A stretch of 26,804 bases of DNA from [Eubacterium] yurii subsp. margaretiae ATCC 43715 (lineage in GTDB: Bacteria; Bacillota; Clostridia; Peptostreptococcales; Filifactoraceae): the NCBI GenBank assembly GCA_000146855.1, contig GL405246.1, positions 1,282,296 to 1,309,099 of the forward strand, in the 5' to 3' direction. The stretch's first letter is position 1; each line of letters begins with the position of its first letter. The notes below the pieces were generated by a model. That model had not been told where the DNA came from, made no database searches, and worked only from the letters and a program-made list of their open reading frames with translations. Below, in pieces: positions 16,869 to 25,433 of the stretch. The position numbers were made by a program, and so were the translations under genes.

Positions 16869-17387
16869 CTATCTTTGTTCTAATTTAATTATTTTCTCAA
16901 TATGATTTATCAAAAACAATGAAGATAGCCCTGTAAAAAATCCGGTTAAAATTGAAAACAATGACATATATGGTAGGTAGTAAAATATTTTTATATTTGA
17001 CAATACCATTGCTGACACAACAAGTTGACCTATATTGAAAAAAAACGAGCCTACTATTGATATGCCAATCGGACTTACAGACTTTAAATTCATCATTTTA
17101 ACCAAAGTCATAGATAAAATACTGAAAATACCACCAGTAAAACTGTATAAAAATGTCGACATACCACCATAAAATGTAGAAGATAAAAATATCCTCATTA
17201 AAAGAACAGTCATAGCGTCCCTAAATCCAAATATGAATAAACATGTCAACGAAAGTATGTTTGACAGCCCTAATTTTGCTCCAGGAGCCAAAATATTTAA
17301 AGGTGGCAACATACTTTCTATATAATACAATATCAAAGAAAAAGACAGCATTATTGCCAAAAAAACTATCTTAGTCGTTTTTTTCAT
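16869..17387 (-). CDS. Gx transporter family membrane protein
   Basis: A 172-residue integral membrane protein with about five hydrophobic segments. The first covers about residues 7-24, and GAKLGLSNILSLTCLFIFG is typical of the family. It matches the small proteins labelled Gx transporter or heptaprenyl diphosphate synthase component I; the second name is doubtful because no catalytic domain is present. The fold resembles substrate-binding subunits of ECF-type transporters. The substrate is unknown. It starts 8 bases after pgi with AGGT ahead of the ATG, so it is co-transcribed with pgi and probably pepF. Confidence 0.82.
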   Translation of the reverse strand: MKKTTKIVFLAIMLSFSLILYYIESMLPPLNILAPGAKLGLSNILSLTCLFIFGFRDAMTVLLMRIFLSSTFYGGMSTFLYSFTGGIFSILSMTLVKMMNLKSVSPIGISIVGSFFFNIGQLVVSAMVLSNIKIFYYLPYMSLFSILTGFFTGLSSLFLINHIEKIIKLEQR

Positions 17388-17395
17388 TGTTATAC

Positions 17396-18745
17396 CTATT
17401 TTAATCTTTTTTCCAATGTTGACTTTAATTCTTCATAACCTCTCTTACCTAAGAGAGCAAACATATTCTTTTTATAACTTTCAACACCTTCCTGATCAAA
17501 AGGATTGACATTATTGATATATCCACTTATAGCGCAAGCATATTCAAAGAAATAAATAAGATATCCAAGGTTATATGAATTAAGTTTTTCTATATTTACC
17601 ACAAGATTAGGTACATTACCATCAATATGAGCAAGCATAGTTGCTTTCATAGCATTGTGATTTACAAAATCTACAGTCTTTCCTTCCAAATAATTAAGTC
17701 CATCCAAATCTTGTTCATCTTTTTTTATAGTTACATCAGATTTTGGAATTCCTATATTAATTACTGTTTCAAATATATTTCTATTTCCATCTTGGATAAA
17801 TTGTCCCATTGAATGTAAATCTGTAGAAAAAATCACACTTGCAGGAAAGATTCCCTTTTGGTCTTTTCCTTCACTTTCACCATACAGTTGTTTAAACCAC
17901 TCACTAAAAAACATCATCTGTGGCTCATAATTTACAAGTATTTCTGTAACCTTTCCTTTTCTGTACAAAATATTTCTCAAAATTGCATACAAAACAGCAT
18001 CATTTTCCATTATATTTGTCTTTGCAAACTCTTTTTGTGCATCCTCTGCACCTTTCAAAAGACAATCTATATTTATCCCTGCAACTGCAATAGGAAGTAA
18101 GCCTACGGCTGTAAGCACTGAATATCTTCCACCTATATCATCCGGAACAACAAAAGTTTCATATCCTTCCTTTTCAGATAAATTCTTCAATGCACCCTTA
18201 CTTTTGTCAGTAGTTGCAAATATCCTTGATTTTGCCTTATCTTTTCCATATTTACTTTCAAGTAAATCTTTGAGAACTCTAAAGGCAATTGCAGGTTCAG
18301 TAGTAGTTCCTGATTTTGATATTACATTTATAGAAAAATCCTTATCTTTCAAAAACTCTAAAAGTTCTGATAAATAAGTAGAAGATATTGAATTTCCGGC
18401 AAATATTATCTTAGGAAGATTTCTTTCTTCCCTAGTCATAAAGTTGGAGAAATTATTTGAAAGAGCTTCAATAACCGCTCTTGCACCTAAGTATGAGCCC
18501 CCTATTCCAATAACTACAAGATAATCCGAATTTTCCTGAATTCTTTTTGATGATTCTATTATTCTTTTAAATTCATCCTTGTCATAGTCTGTTGGCAGAT
18601 TCAACCATCCCGTAAACTCTTTTCCTGCTCCTGATTTAGTTGCTAGAAGTTCCTGAGACAGTTTTGCTGTAGGTATCATATTTTCAATTTCATGTTGTTT
18701 TACAAACTTACTTGCTTTTGAATAGTCAAATCTGAGATTCTTCAT
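17396..18745 (-). CDS. pgi: Glucose-6-phosphate isomerase
   Basis: A 449-residue phosphoglucose isomerase, typical for Firmicutes. Motifs include [14 protein letters not shown], the phosphate-binding [11 protein letters not shown] and [14 protein letters not shown]. It interconverts glucose 6-phosphate and fructose 6-phosphate at the head of glycolysis. The frame extends to 18772, but the ATG at 18745 has GGAGGAG directly ahead and matches the family N-terminus. An extended -10 promoter lies about 60 bases upstream. The gene leads a likely unit with the Gx-type membrane protein and pepF. Confidence 0.97.
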   Translation of the reverse strand: MKNLRFDYSKASKFVKQHEIENMIPTAKLSQELLATKSGAGKEFTGWLNLPTDYDKDEFKRIIESSKRIQENSDYLVVIGIGGSYLGARAVIEALSNNFSNFMTREERNLPKIIFAGNSISSTYLSELLEFLKDKDFSINVISKSGTTTEPAIAFRVLKDLLESKYGKDKAKSRIFATTDKSKGALKNLSEKEGYETFVVPDDIGGRYSVLTAVGLLPIAVAGINIDCLLKGAEDAQKEFAKTNIMENDAVLYAILRNILYRKGKVTEILVNYEPQMMFFSEWFKQLYGESEGKDQKGIFPASVIFSTDLHSMGQFIQDGNRNIFETVINIGIPKSDVTIKKDEQDLDGLNYLEGKTVDFVNHNAMKATMLAHIDGNVPNLVVNIEKLNSYNLGYLIYFFEYACAISGYINNVNPFDQEGVESYKKNMFALLGKRGYEELKSTLEKRLK

Positions 18746-18803
18746 AACTCCTCCATTAATCCTCATAAACATTAATTTTTCTATTTAAAAATTTCTCAAG
18801 CAT

Positions 18804-18812
18804 ATTATACCA
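18804..18812 (-). promoter_or_regulatory. Extended -10 promoter for pgi
   Basis: The minus strand reads TGGTATAAT at 18812-18804, a TGn-extended consensus -10. The -35 region is weak. It lies in the gap after miaA and about 60 bases ahead of the pgi ATG, so pgi begins a new transcript. Confidence 0.65.
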
Positions 18813-18844
18813 TATTTTGCTTATTTTTTCTGAATTTTTATTAT

Positions 18845-19770
18845 TTAATCTATATTATTTGCAATTATATCATCATATAGCATATCAACTATTCTATCCA
18901 CATCCCTATTTTCAGCGTCTATCCATTTAGAAAAATCATATCTTTTAAACCATGTATATTGTCTTTTAGCATATCTTCTACTATCTCTTTTTATTAGTTC
19001 TATAGCATCTTCTTTTGAAATATCTCCTTCTAAATAAGAAAGTATCTGCCTATAACCTATGGCTTTCATCGACTGATGCTCAGATGTTAAACCTTTTTTC
19101 ATAAGCTTTTCAACTTCTTCAATTAATCCATCACTTATCATAGCATCTACACGATTGTTTATATTATTATATAAAATTTCTCTATCCATCTTAAGAACAT
19201 ACATATTTACTTTATAATTCTGAAATACCTTCACATCTTCAAATGCACGAATTTCGTCAGAATTATCAAGTATCTCCAATGCACGAATTACCCTTTTTAC
19301 ATTGTTTTTTTCTATAGTTGACGCAATTTTAGAATTTTTACTAACTAATATATCATATAGAAAATCAACACCTTTTTCTTCAAAAACATTTCTATATTTA
19401 CTTCGTATTTCACAATTTTTTTTTGAAGAATTAAAATCCATTTTATAAATTAATGAGTTGATGTAAAGTCCTGTTCCACCTACTATTAAGGGAATTTTTT
19501 TTTAGAAAACAAATCTCCAATAATTTTAAGAGAGTCATTTGCATAATCACTCACACTATATTCATTACAAGGTTCAACTATATCAATCATATGGTGCTTG
19601 ATACCTTGCATTTCATCTTTTCTTATCTTAGCTGTACCTATATCCATACCCTTATATATTTGCATAGAATCTGATGAAATAATCTCAGTATCGAGCTTTT
19701 GAGCAAGTTTTATAGATACTGCTGTTTTGCCTACTGCAGTAGGTCCGCAAATTATAACTATTTGTTTCAT
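18845..19770 (-). pseudogene. miaA: tRNA dimethylallyltransferase MiaA, split by a frameshift
   Basis: Two adjacent frames together give one MiaA of about 308 residues, normal length. The enzyme adds a dimethylallyl group to A37 of tRNAs that read UNN codons. The first part (19770-19486) has the P-loop GPTAVGKT (9-16), [15 protein letters not shown] and KHHMID, then stops after SKKKFP. The second part (to 18845) continues in the other frame with VGGTGLYIN and holds KAIGYRQ and RRYAKRQYTWFKR. The break is at a run of nine A (minus strand, 19503-19495); ten would restore the frame. No strong ribosome binding site precedes the ATG, which is 6 bases past the PLP enzyme gene. Sequencing error, true mutation and slippage are all possible. 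Confidence 0.88.
19495..19503 (-). other. A9 homopolymer at the miaA frame break
   Basis: The minus strand reads TCT followed by nine A and TTCCCTTAA. The incoming frame meets TAA six bases after the run. The outgoing frame has its own TAA overlapping the first two A. The change of frame must therefore occur within or just after this run. One extra A, or a -1 ribosomal slip, rejoins the two halves. Confidence 0.9.
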
Positions 19771-19775
19771 AAGCT

Positions 19776-20879
19776 TTAATAATTAAAATTATCCTCCACA
19801 TATTTTTTGATATATAAATATAACTTATCGTTGTTTTCTCTATCTTTTACAGCTATTCTTATTGAATTATTATCCATATTTTTGTAATTATCCAGCACTC
19901 TGACAAGCATATTCCCATTTTTAATCAAGTATGACTGTAATTTTTTAACAGATATATTATCAAAGTTAATACAAAAAAAGCAAGTACTTGAACAACTAAT
20001 TTTCAAATTATCTAACAATACATACTTATTATATAACCTATCAATCTCTGAAGTATAGTACTTTTTTGTAGAATCGTAAAAATTTTCATCAATTTTTGAG
20101 ATTTCATAAGCTATGCTTTCTGCCAATATGTTGACACTCCAGGGTTTTTCAATCAGGTTCAACATTTTATTAAATTCAAAATTACTGCAAAAACAGTATC
20201 CAAGTCTTGCACCTACCATAGCAAAAAATTTTGTAATAGCATTTAAAATAATTATATTATCATATCTTGGAATGAATTCTTTCAAAGAATATTTATCATT
20301 ATAACAAAAATCAATAAAAGTTTCATCTATTAATAAGAATATATTATTGCTCTTGCAAAAATCAACTAAATTCTTAAGCTCATAAATTTTCCCTGTAGGA
20401 TTATTGGGATTACAAATAATTAAAATATCAGGTAGCTCACAATTTTTGAAAATATTGTCTTTTAAATAGTCAAAATTCATTTTACTTAGATTATCAAGAA
20501 AATTTATATCTAAATCTATTATATTTTTCTTAAAATAATGACAAGCCCTTTCGTATTCACTAAATGTAGGGTTAAATATACCGACATTTTTAAAAATATC
20601 CAAACTCAATATATCATATATAACCTCAGTTGCTCCATTACCAACGTAAATATCAGACGAATCAACATTATATATAGATGATATGGCTTCTTTTAATTTT
20701 GAGTAATTAATATCGGGATATCTATTGATATTATTTTTAATACTCTTAAGAATATAATTATAATCTATACTGGGAGAAAAAATGTTTATATTGCTACTGA
20801 AATCAACAATTTCACTTGGTTTCTTAGCATATTTTTTTGCAAAATATTCAATATTAGCACCATGATTACTTATGTACAT
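19776..20879 (-). CDS. PLP-dependent aminotransferase, CobD/HisC-like
   Basis: A 367-residue fold-type I PLP enzyme. The N-terminal HGANIEYF and DFSSNIN resemble threonine-phosphate decarboxylase (CobD: HGGN...DFSxNINP). Other motifs are NPNNPTG (157-163), D185 in LLIDETF, and the PLP lysine K217 in [13 protein letters not shown]. Histidinol-phosphate aminotransferase is the main alternative. No cobalamin or histidine genes are nearby. It has a promoter at 21013-20986 and an ARG-box-like palindrome in the 5' UTR, which may point to amino-acid control (inference). Its ribosome binding site is modest (AGAGAAG). miaA follows 5 bases downstream. Confidence 0.82.
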   Translation of the reverse strand: MYISNHGANIEYFAKKYAKKPSEIVDFSSNINIFSPSIDYNYILKSIKNNINRYPDINYSKLKEAISSIYNVDSSDIYVGNGATEVIYDILSLDIFKNVGIFNPTFSEYERACHYFKKNIIDLDINFLDNLSKMNFDYLKDNIFKNCELPDILIICNPNNPTGKIYELKNLVDFCKSNNIFLLIDETFIDFCYNDKYSLKEFIPRYDNIIILNAITKFFAMVGARLGYCFCSNFEFNKMLNLIEKPWSVNILAESIAYEISKIDENFYDSTKKYYTSEIDRLYNKYVLLDNLKISCSSTCFFCINFDNISVKKLQSYLIKNGNMLVRVLDNYKNMDNNSIRIAVKDRENNDKLYLYIKKYVEDNFNY

Positions 20880-20933
20880 AGTTTTTCTTCTCTTTCTAAA
20901 ATATTTTTCTAAAAAATCTTTGTAAATAAATTC

Positions 20934-20951
20934 TATGAATAACTATTCATA
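20934..20951. promoter_or_regulatory. ARG-box-like palindrome
   Basis: TATGAATAGTTATTCATA on the minus strand has perfect 8-bp arms. It matches the ArgR/AhrC consensus (WNTGAATWWWWATTCANW) at all but one position. It lies about 55 bases ahead of the PLP enzyme gene and about 30 bases after the expected transcription start. ArgR binding is inferred from the motif only. Confidence 0.45.
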
Positions 20952-20985
20952 AAAATACAATAAAAAATAGATATTAACCTATAAT

Positions 20986-21013
20986 ATTTTACTTAAATAT
21001 TTAATAAGGTCAA
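20986..21013 (-). promoter_or_regulatory. Probable promoter of the PLP enzyme and miaA
   Basis: TTGACC (21013-21008), a 16-base spacer and TAAAAT (20991-20986) on the minus strand each differ from consensus by one base. It is placed between the hbd stop and the ARG-box-like site. No clear hbd terminator was seen in this gap. Confidence 0.55.
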
Positions 21014-21047
21014 TATCCATTTTATAAATCAGTTATTTAATCTGTCT

Positions 21048-21884
21048 TTAGTATTGATAAATACCTTTACCACTCTTTCTTCCGAGTTGTTTAGAACGAA
21101 CCAACTTTCTCATTAGAGGGTGAGGTCTATATTTAGGATCTGCAAATTCATTGTATAATACTTCCATTATAGCCAAGCATACATCCCAACCTATCAAATC
21201 TCCCAAAGCCAAAGGTCCCATAGGGTGATTTGCACCAAGTTTCATTGCAGTATCAATATCTTCAGGAGTTGCAAGTCCATCGGCATATATACCTACAGCT
21301 TCATTAATCATCGGTATCAATATTCTGTTTACAACAAATCCAGGTCCTTCATCCACTTCTACAGGAGTTTTTCCTATTTCTTTCGCCAATTCAACTATCT
21401 TATTTTTTACTTCGTCGCTTGTAAGTTGTCCCTTAATTACTTCTACTAATGCCATCATCGGAACAGGATTGAAAAAATGCATACCTATTACTTTTTCAGG
21501 TCTACCTGTAGCAGCTCCTATCGCAGTAATAGAAAGAGAAGATGTATTTGTAGCCAATATTGTCTTTTCATCACAAACTTTATCAAGTTCTTCGAATATT
21601 GCCAATTTTATCTTTTCATTTTCTGTAGCAGCTTCTATTATAAGATCGCAATCTTTCAAATCTTGAATATTATCAGAAGTTGATATTCTTCCCAAAGTAG
21701 CATCCATATCTTCTTTTGTTATCTTTTCTTTAGAAACAAGCTTTTCAAGATTCTTTGTTATACTTTTTTTTGCATTTTCAAGAGCTGCTGGTATAACATC
21801 ACGTATTATAACTGTATGCTTCTTTGCTAAAACTTGAGCTATACCACTACCCATAACACCTGAACCGATTATTGCTATTTTCAT
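21048..21884 (-). CDS. hbd: 3-hydroxybutyryl-CoA dehydrogenase
   Basis: A 278-residue Hbd. The NAD(P)-binding loop GSGVMGSGIAQ is at 7-17, ATNTSSLSIT at 111-120, and the catalytic pair H136 (GMHFFNP) and E148 (ALVEV) match H138/E150 of the family. The C-terminal domain keeps the PMGPLALGDLIGWD block. It reduces acetoacetyl-CoA to 3-hydroxybutyryl-CoA in the butyryl-CoA route. AAGGAAGG precedes the ATG. It is transcribed apart from etfA, whose terminator lies upstream, and has a Rex-like palindrome about 85-100 bases ahead of its start. Confidence 0.96.
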   Translation of the reverse strand: MKIAIIGSGVMGSGIAQVLAKKHTVIIRDVIPAALENAKKSITKNLEKLVSKEKITKEDMDATLGRISTSDNIQDLKDCDLIIEAATENEKIKLAIFEELDKVCDEKTILATNTSSLSITAIGAATGRPEKVIGMHFFNPVPMMALVEVIKGQLTSDEVKNKIVELAKEIGKTPVEVDEGPGFVVNRILIPMINEAVGIYADGLATPEDIDTAMKLGANHPMGPLALGDLIGWDVCLAIMEVLYNEFADPKYRPHPLMRKLVRSKQLGRKSGKGIYQY

Positions 21885-21964
21885 AGTAATCCTTCCTTTC
21901 TAAGTACAAAATAGTATTAATAAGATTGTATGGCATAACATCTCAATGGAGATCATCATGTCAC

Positions 21965-21983
21965 ATTGTTAATATATTACAAT
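21965..21983. promoter_or_regulatory. Rex-like palindrome upstream of hbd
   Basis: ATTGTTAATATATTACAAT has inverted ends (ATTGT/ACAAT) and a palindromic TAATATATTA core offset by one base. It is near the Rex consensus TTGTTAANNNNTTAACAA but lacks one A in the right half. A weak TGTAAT -10 overlaps it. Rex control of butyryl-CoA genes by the NADH/NAD ratio is known in clostridia; control here is inference. Confidence 0.4.
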
Positions 21984-22070
21984 AATACATCAAAATATTT
22001 AAAAGGATATTAAATTTATTAAAATTTTGAGTATTAATTGACAAAATAAATAAAATTTTTCAATTTTTTC

Positions 22071-22110
22071 AAAAAAATTATGATTCGAAAACACACAAAT
22101 CATAATTTTT
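22071..22110 (-). terminator. Intrinsic terminator of the bcd-etfB-etfA unit
   Basis: Arms 22073-22085 and 22098-22110 (AAAAATTATGATT and its complement) form a perfect 13-bp stem with a 12-base loop. On the minus strand it passes into seven T. It lies a few bases after the etfA stop and separates the unit from hbd. Confidence 0.88.
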
Positions 22111-22115
22111 CAGTT

Positions 22116-23135
22116 TTATTCAACTTCTTTTTTTGCTCTTTCAGCTTCGATAAGTTTTGTCAATTCAGGAATAACTTTATTAATATCTCCAACTATTCCT
22201 AAATCAGCAGTTTGGAACATAGGAGCATCAGGATTTTTGTTTACAGCTATTATAAGATCTGATTCTTCCATTCCAGCAAGATGTTGTATAGCTCCTGATA
22301 TACCAAGTGCAAAATACAAGTTCGGTCTTACAGTCTTACCAGTTTGTCCAACTTGTAGTTCTTTTTCCAACCAACCTGAATCTACAGCAGCTCTTGAACC
22401 TGATACTGTACCACCAATAGCCTTTGCCAAGTCATCAGCAAGCACTATATTTTCTTTTGAACCGAAACCTCTACCAGCAGATACAAGTATTTTGGCATCT
22501 TCTATCTTAATCTTTTTCTTAGTTTCTACAACTTCTTCAAGAATTTCAACATTGAAGTCTGCATCATTAAAATCAACTTTGAAACTTTCTACTTTGGCTT
22601 GTTTAGCCTTATCTTCTTCAAGTTTTTGCATAACCCCAGGTCTTACAGTAGCCATCTGCGGTCTGAATTCCTTACAAATTATTGTAGCCATTATATTACC
22701 ACCAAAAGCAGGTCTTGTCATTAGAAGATGTCCTGTTTCTTCATCTATTTCCAACCCAGTACAGTCAGCAGTAAGTCCTGTATGAACTCTTGCAGATACT
22801 CTAGGAGCCAAGTCTCTTCCTATAGAAGTAGCACCAAACAGCATTATTTCAGGTTTTTTAGCTTGTACTACTTCAAAAAGAGCTTTTGTATATGGCTCTG
22901 TCATATATCTTTCCAATCTATCATCTTCTATTACTATAACATTATCAGCACCATAGTGTGAAAGGGTACTTGTAAGTGAGCTTACTCCTTTGCCAAGCAC
23001 GACTGCCGTAACATCAGCACTTCTCTTTTCAGCTAACTCTTTTCCTTTACCTATAAGTTCAAGAGAAACATTTTGAATGTGATTATCCCTTTGTTCTACA
23101 AAGACATAAACACCTTTATAATCTTGCAAATTCAT
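22116..23135 (-). CDS. etfA: Electron transfer flavoprotein alpha subunit
   Basis: A 339-residue EtfA, complete. The N-terminal adenine-nucleotide-like domain is followed by the C-terminal FAD domain with SAGRGFGSKEN, SGSRAAVDSGW, QVGQTGKTVRPNLYFALGISGAIQH and NKNPDAPMFQTADLGIVGD. With EtfB and butyryl-CoA dehydrogenase it likely forms the complex that couples crotonyl-CoA reduction by NADH to ferredoxin reduction in clostridia; bifurcation is inferred from context. AAGGTGGTG lies ahead of the ATG, 12 bases after the etfB stop. Confidence 0.96.
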   Translation of the reverse strand: MNLQDYKGVYVFVEQRDNHIQNVSLELIGKGKELAEKRSADVTAVVLGKGVSSLTSTLSHYGADNVIVIEDDRLERYMTEPYTKALFEVVQAKKPEIMLFGATSIGRDLAPRVSARVHTGLTADCTGLEIDEETGHLLMTRPAFGGNIMATIICKEFRPQMATVRPGVMQKLEEDKAKQAKVESFKVDFNDADFNVEILEEVVETKKKIKIEDAKILVSAGRGFGSKENIVLADDLAKAIGGTVSGSRAAVDSGWLEKELQVGQTGKTVRPNLYFALGISGAIQHLAGMEESDLIIAVNKNPDAPMFQTADLGIVGDINKVIPELTKLIEAERAKKEVE

Positions 23136-23147
23136 ATTAGCACCACC

Positions 23148-23936
23148 TTATATTAAAAACTGTTCTTTTAGTTTATCCAAAATTATCTTTGCGCCTTCTT
23201 TTGCTTCTACATCAAAAACTTTTCCTGCAGTTTTTGCTCCTTTTGTAAAGCTCTTTTTAACGTTAGTAGGAGAACCTTTAAGGCCTAGGTTCGCAGGATC
23301 AACAACTATGTCATTTACATTCCAAACATTTACTATACCTTCTTCTCTGAAAGAATCATAAATTCTTGAAACTCTCATATATCTAGGTTGATTCATTCCA
23401 CCAAGTGTAGTTATAAGACAAGGTGTTTTAACTTTTAAAATTTGATATCTATCTTCATATTGTCTTCTTACTGTTATAAATCCATCCCCAATTTCTTGTA
23501 TTTCTTCAACATATGAAATACTTGGCAAATGAAGATGTTCTGCAATTTGAGGCCCCACTTGAGCTGTATCTCCATCTATAGCCTGTCTACCAGCAATAAT
23601 AAGGTCATAATCCAGTTTTTTCAACAACCCTGCAACTGCTGAAGATGTAGCCCATGTATCTGAACCCGCAAAAGCTCTGTCAGTCAACAATATTGTCTCG
23701 TCAGCTCCCATTGCATAAGCTTCTCTTAGTGCTATATCAGCTTGAGGTGGTCCCATAGTAACAACAGTTACTTTTGCACCTGTAGTTTCTTTAATCTTTA
23801 ATGCTTCTTCCAAGCCGGCTTTGTCATCCGGATTTATTATGCTTGGTACTCCCTCTCTAATAAGGGTTCCTGTTTTTGGATCCAGTTTTACTTCAGTAGT
23901 ATCCGGAACTTGTTTTATACAAACAACTATATTCAT
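23148..23936 (-). CDS. etfB: Electron transfer flavoprotein beta subunit
   Basis: A 262-residue EtfB. The family start MNIVVCIKQVPDT is intact, followed by NPDDKAGLEEAL and the signature region AGRQAIDGDTAQVGPQIAEHL. It pairs with EtfA, and the order bcd-etfB-etfA is the clostridial one. Its ribosome binding site AAGGAGG overlaps the bcd stop codon, 12 bases before the ATG, consistent with tight co-expression. Length and residues look normal. Confidence 0.96.
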   Translation of the reverse strand: MNIVVCIKQVPDTTEVKLDPKTGTLIREGVPSIINPDDKAGLEEALKIKETTGAKVTVVTMGPPQADIALREAYAMGADETILLTDRAFAGSDTWATSSAVAGLLKKLDYDLIIAGRQAIDGDTAQVGPQIAEHLHLPSISYVEEIQEIGDGFITVRRQYEDRYQILKVKTPCLITTLGGMNQPRYMRVSRIYDSFREEGIVNVWNVNDIVVDPANLGLKGSPTNVKKSFTKGAKTAGKVFDVEAKEGAKIILDKLKEQFLI

Positions 23937-23948
23937 AATCTATCCTCC

Positions 23949-25088
23949 TTATTTCAACAATGAACCTGATATAACCATTCTTTGAACTTCACTTGTTCCT
24001 TCATATATTTCAGTTATCTTAGCATCTCTCATCATTCTTTCAACCGGATAATCTCTAGTATATCCGTATCCACCGAATAATTGAACACATTTAGTAGTTA
24101 CCTTCATTGCAGTTTCAGCTGCAAACAATTTTGCATGTGCAGCAGGAACAGAATAAGGAAGTCCGTTATCTTTACAAAATGCAGCCTTGTAAACAAGGAG
24201 TCTTGCTGCTTCTATCATATTAGCAAGATCAGCTAATTGGAATTGAGTATTTTGGAACTTAGATAATGATCTTCCAAATTGTTTTCTCTCTTGAACATAA
24301 GCTATAGTTTCATCCAAGGCACCTTGTGCTATACCAAGAGCTTGTGCAGCTATACCTATTCTTCCTCCGTCCAAAGTTTGCATAGCAACCTTGAATCCTT
24401 TTCCTTCTTGAGAAAGCAAGTTCTCAGCAGGCACAATACAATCTTCAAATATTAATTCACATGTAGCCGAACCTCTGATACCCATCTTCTTTTCATGAGG
24501 ACCTGTAGAAAATCCTTTAAATCCTCTTTCAACAATAAATGCTGATATTCCTCTATTTCCTTGAGATTTGTCAGTCATTGCCATTACAATGTAAGTATCA
24601 GATTCATCACCATTAGTTATAAAAATTTTAGATCCGTTAAGTATATAGTGATCTCCATTTTTTACTGCAGTAGTTTGTTGCATTGATGCATCAGTACCTG
24701 CATTAGGTTCTGTAAGACCAAAAGCCCCAAGATGTTTCCCTTGCGCCAAAGGAACAAGGTATTTTTGTTTTTGTTCTTCAGTTCCAAATTTTTCTATAGG
24801 ACCTGCTCCCAAAGAAGTATGTGCAGAAAGTATAACACCTGTAGTAGCGCAAACTCTTGATAATTCTTCAACAGCCATAATATAGCCTAGATTATCTCCA
24901 CCTTCTCCGCCGTATTTTTTTGCTATAGGTATTCCCATAAATCCGGCTTTTACCATTTTTTCAACATTTTCTCTCGGAAATCTTTCCAGTTCATCAACTT
25001 CAGCAGCATTAGGTTTAATTTCCGTTTCTGCAAATGCTCTATACATTTGTTTAAGCAATTGATGCTCTCTTGATAGACCAAATTCCAT
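23949..25088 (-). CDS. bcd: Butyryl-CoA dehydrogenase (acyl-CoA dehydrogenase)
   Basis: A 379-residue acyl-CoA dehydrogenase of the short-chain type. Flavin-binding segments FGLTEPNAGTDAS and ITNGDESDTYIVMA are present. The catalytic base is E363 in YEGTSEVQR. RKQFGRSLSKFQ and QLFGGYGYTRDYPVERMMRD are further family signatures. It reduces crotonyl-CoA to butyryl-CoA with EtfAB, encoded directly downstream, which favours Bcd over a catabolic ACAD. AAGGAGG lies ahead of the ATG. First gene of its unit, behind a 345-base gene-free stretch. Confidence 0.94.
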   Translation of the reverse strand: MEFGLSREHQLLKQMYRAFAETEIKPNAAEVDELERFPRENVEKMVKAGFMGIPIAKKYGGEGGDNLGYIMAVEELSRVCATTGVILSAHTSLGAGPIEKFGTEEQKQKYLVPLAQGKHLGAFGLTEPNAGTDASMQQTTAVKNGDHYILNGSKIFITNGDESDTYIVMAMTDKSQGNRGISAFIVERGFKGFSTGPHEKKMGIRGSATCELIFEDCIVPAENLLSQEGKGFKVAMQTLDGGRIGIAAQALGIAQGALDETIAYVQERKQFGRSLSKFQNTQFQLADLANMIEAARLLVYKAAFCKDNGLPYSVPAAHAKLFAAETAMKVTTKCVQLFGGYGYTRDYPVERMMRDAKITEIYEGTSEVQRMVISGSLLK

Positions 25089-25433
25089 TTATTTTCCTCC
25101 TTAACACAAAATCCAAATATCACAGTTTAACTAATGTCTAAATACTTGCATTTTAAATATAAATTGATACCAATATAACTTAATAAATTACAAGACATGA
25201 GTAACCCGAATAATAGCAAATAAAATGAATAAATATATAATTTTTTGAAACAAAAAATATATTTTAATTATATTGAAGATAAAAAATATAGTTAAAAATT
25301 TACACAACTCAAAGACATACAAAATTCACGAAAACATCGTAATTATATATGTATATTATCTTTTATTAAAGTCAAGTAAATAGCAAAATAGCTTATTTAC
25401 TTGACTGAAAACCATGCAAGACTTTAAATATAA
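25089..25433. other. Gene-free region between thl and bcd
   Basis: No supported gene lies in these 345 bases. The right end holds the thl hairpin (25370-25406). At 25177-25193 the minus strand reads TTGTAATTTATTAAGTT, sharing a 14-base half with the Rex-like site ahead of hbd. The rest is AT-rich, with no promoter I would defend, although bcd must start a transcript here if the thl hairpin terminates. Confidence 0.6.
25368..25406 (-). terminator. Hairpin terminator of thl
   Basis: AGTCAAGTAAATA (25370-25382) and its complement (25394-25406) form a perfect 13-bp stem, and the loop can add a GC pair. The minus-strand tail TTTAATAAAAG is short in T. It lies 28 bases after the thl stop. Confidence 0.7.

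Noticed and set aside
21949..21962. Small hairpin ATCTC/GAGAT upstream of hbd as a riboswitch
   Set aside because: Only five base pairs and no wider fold or known aptamer pattern.
22237..22785. 182-residue plus-strand open frame opposite etfA
   Set aside because: It is the antisense shadow of a well-conserved gene, with low-complexity Ser/Pro-rich sequence and no recognisable domain.
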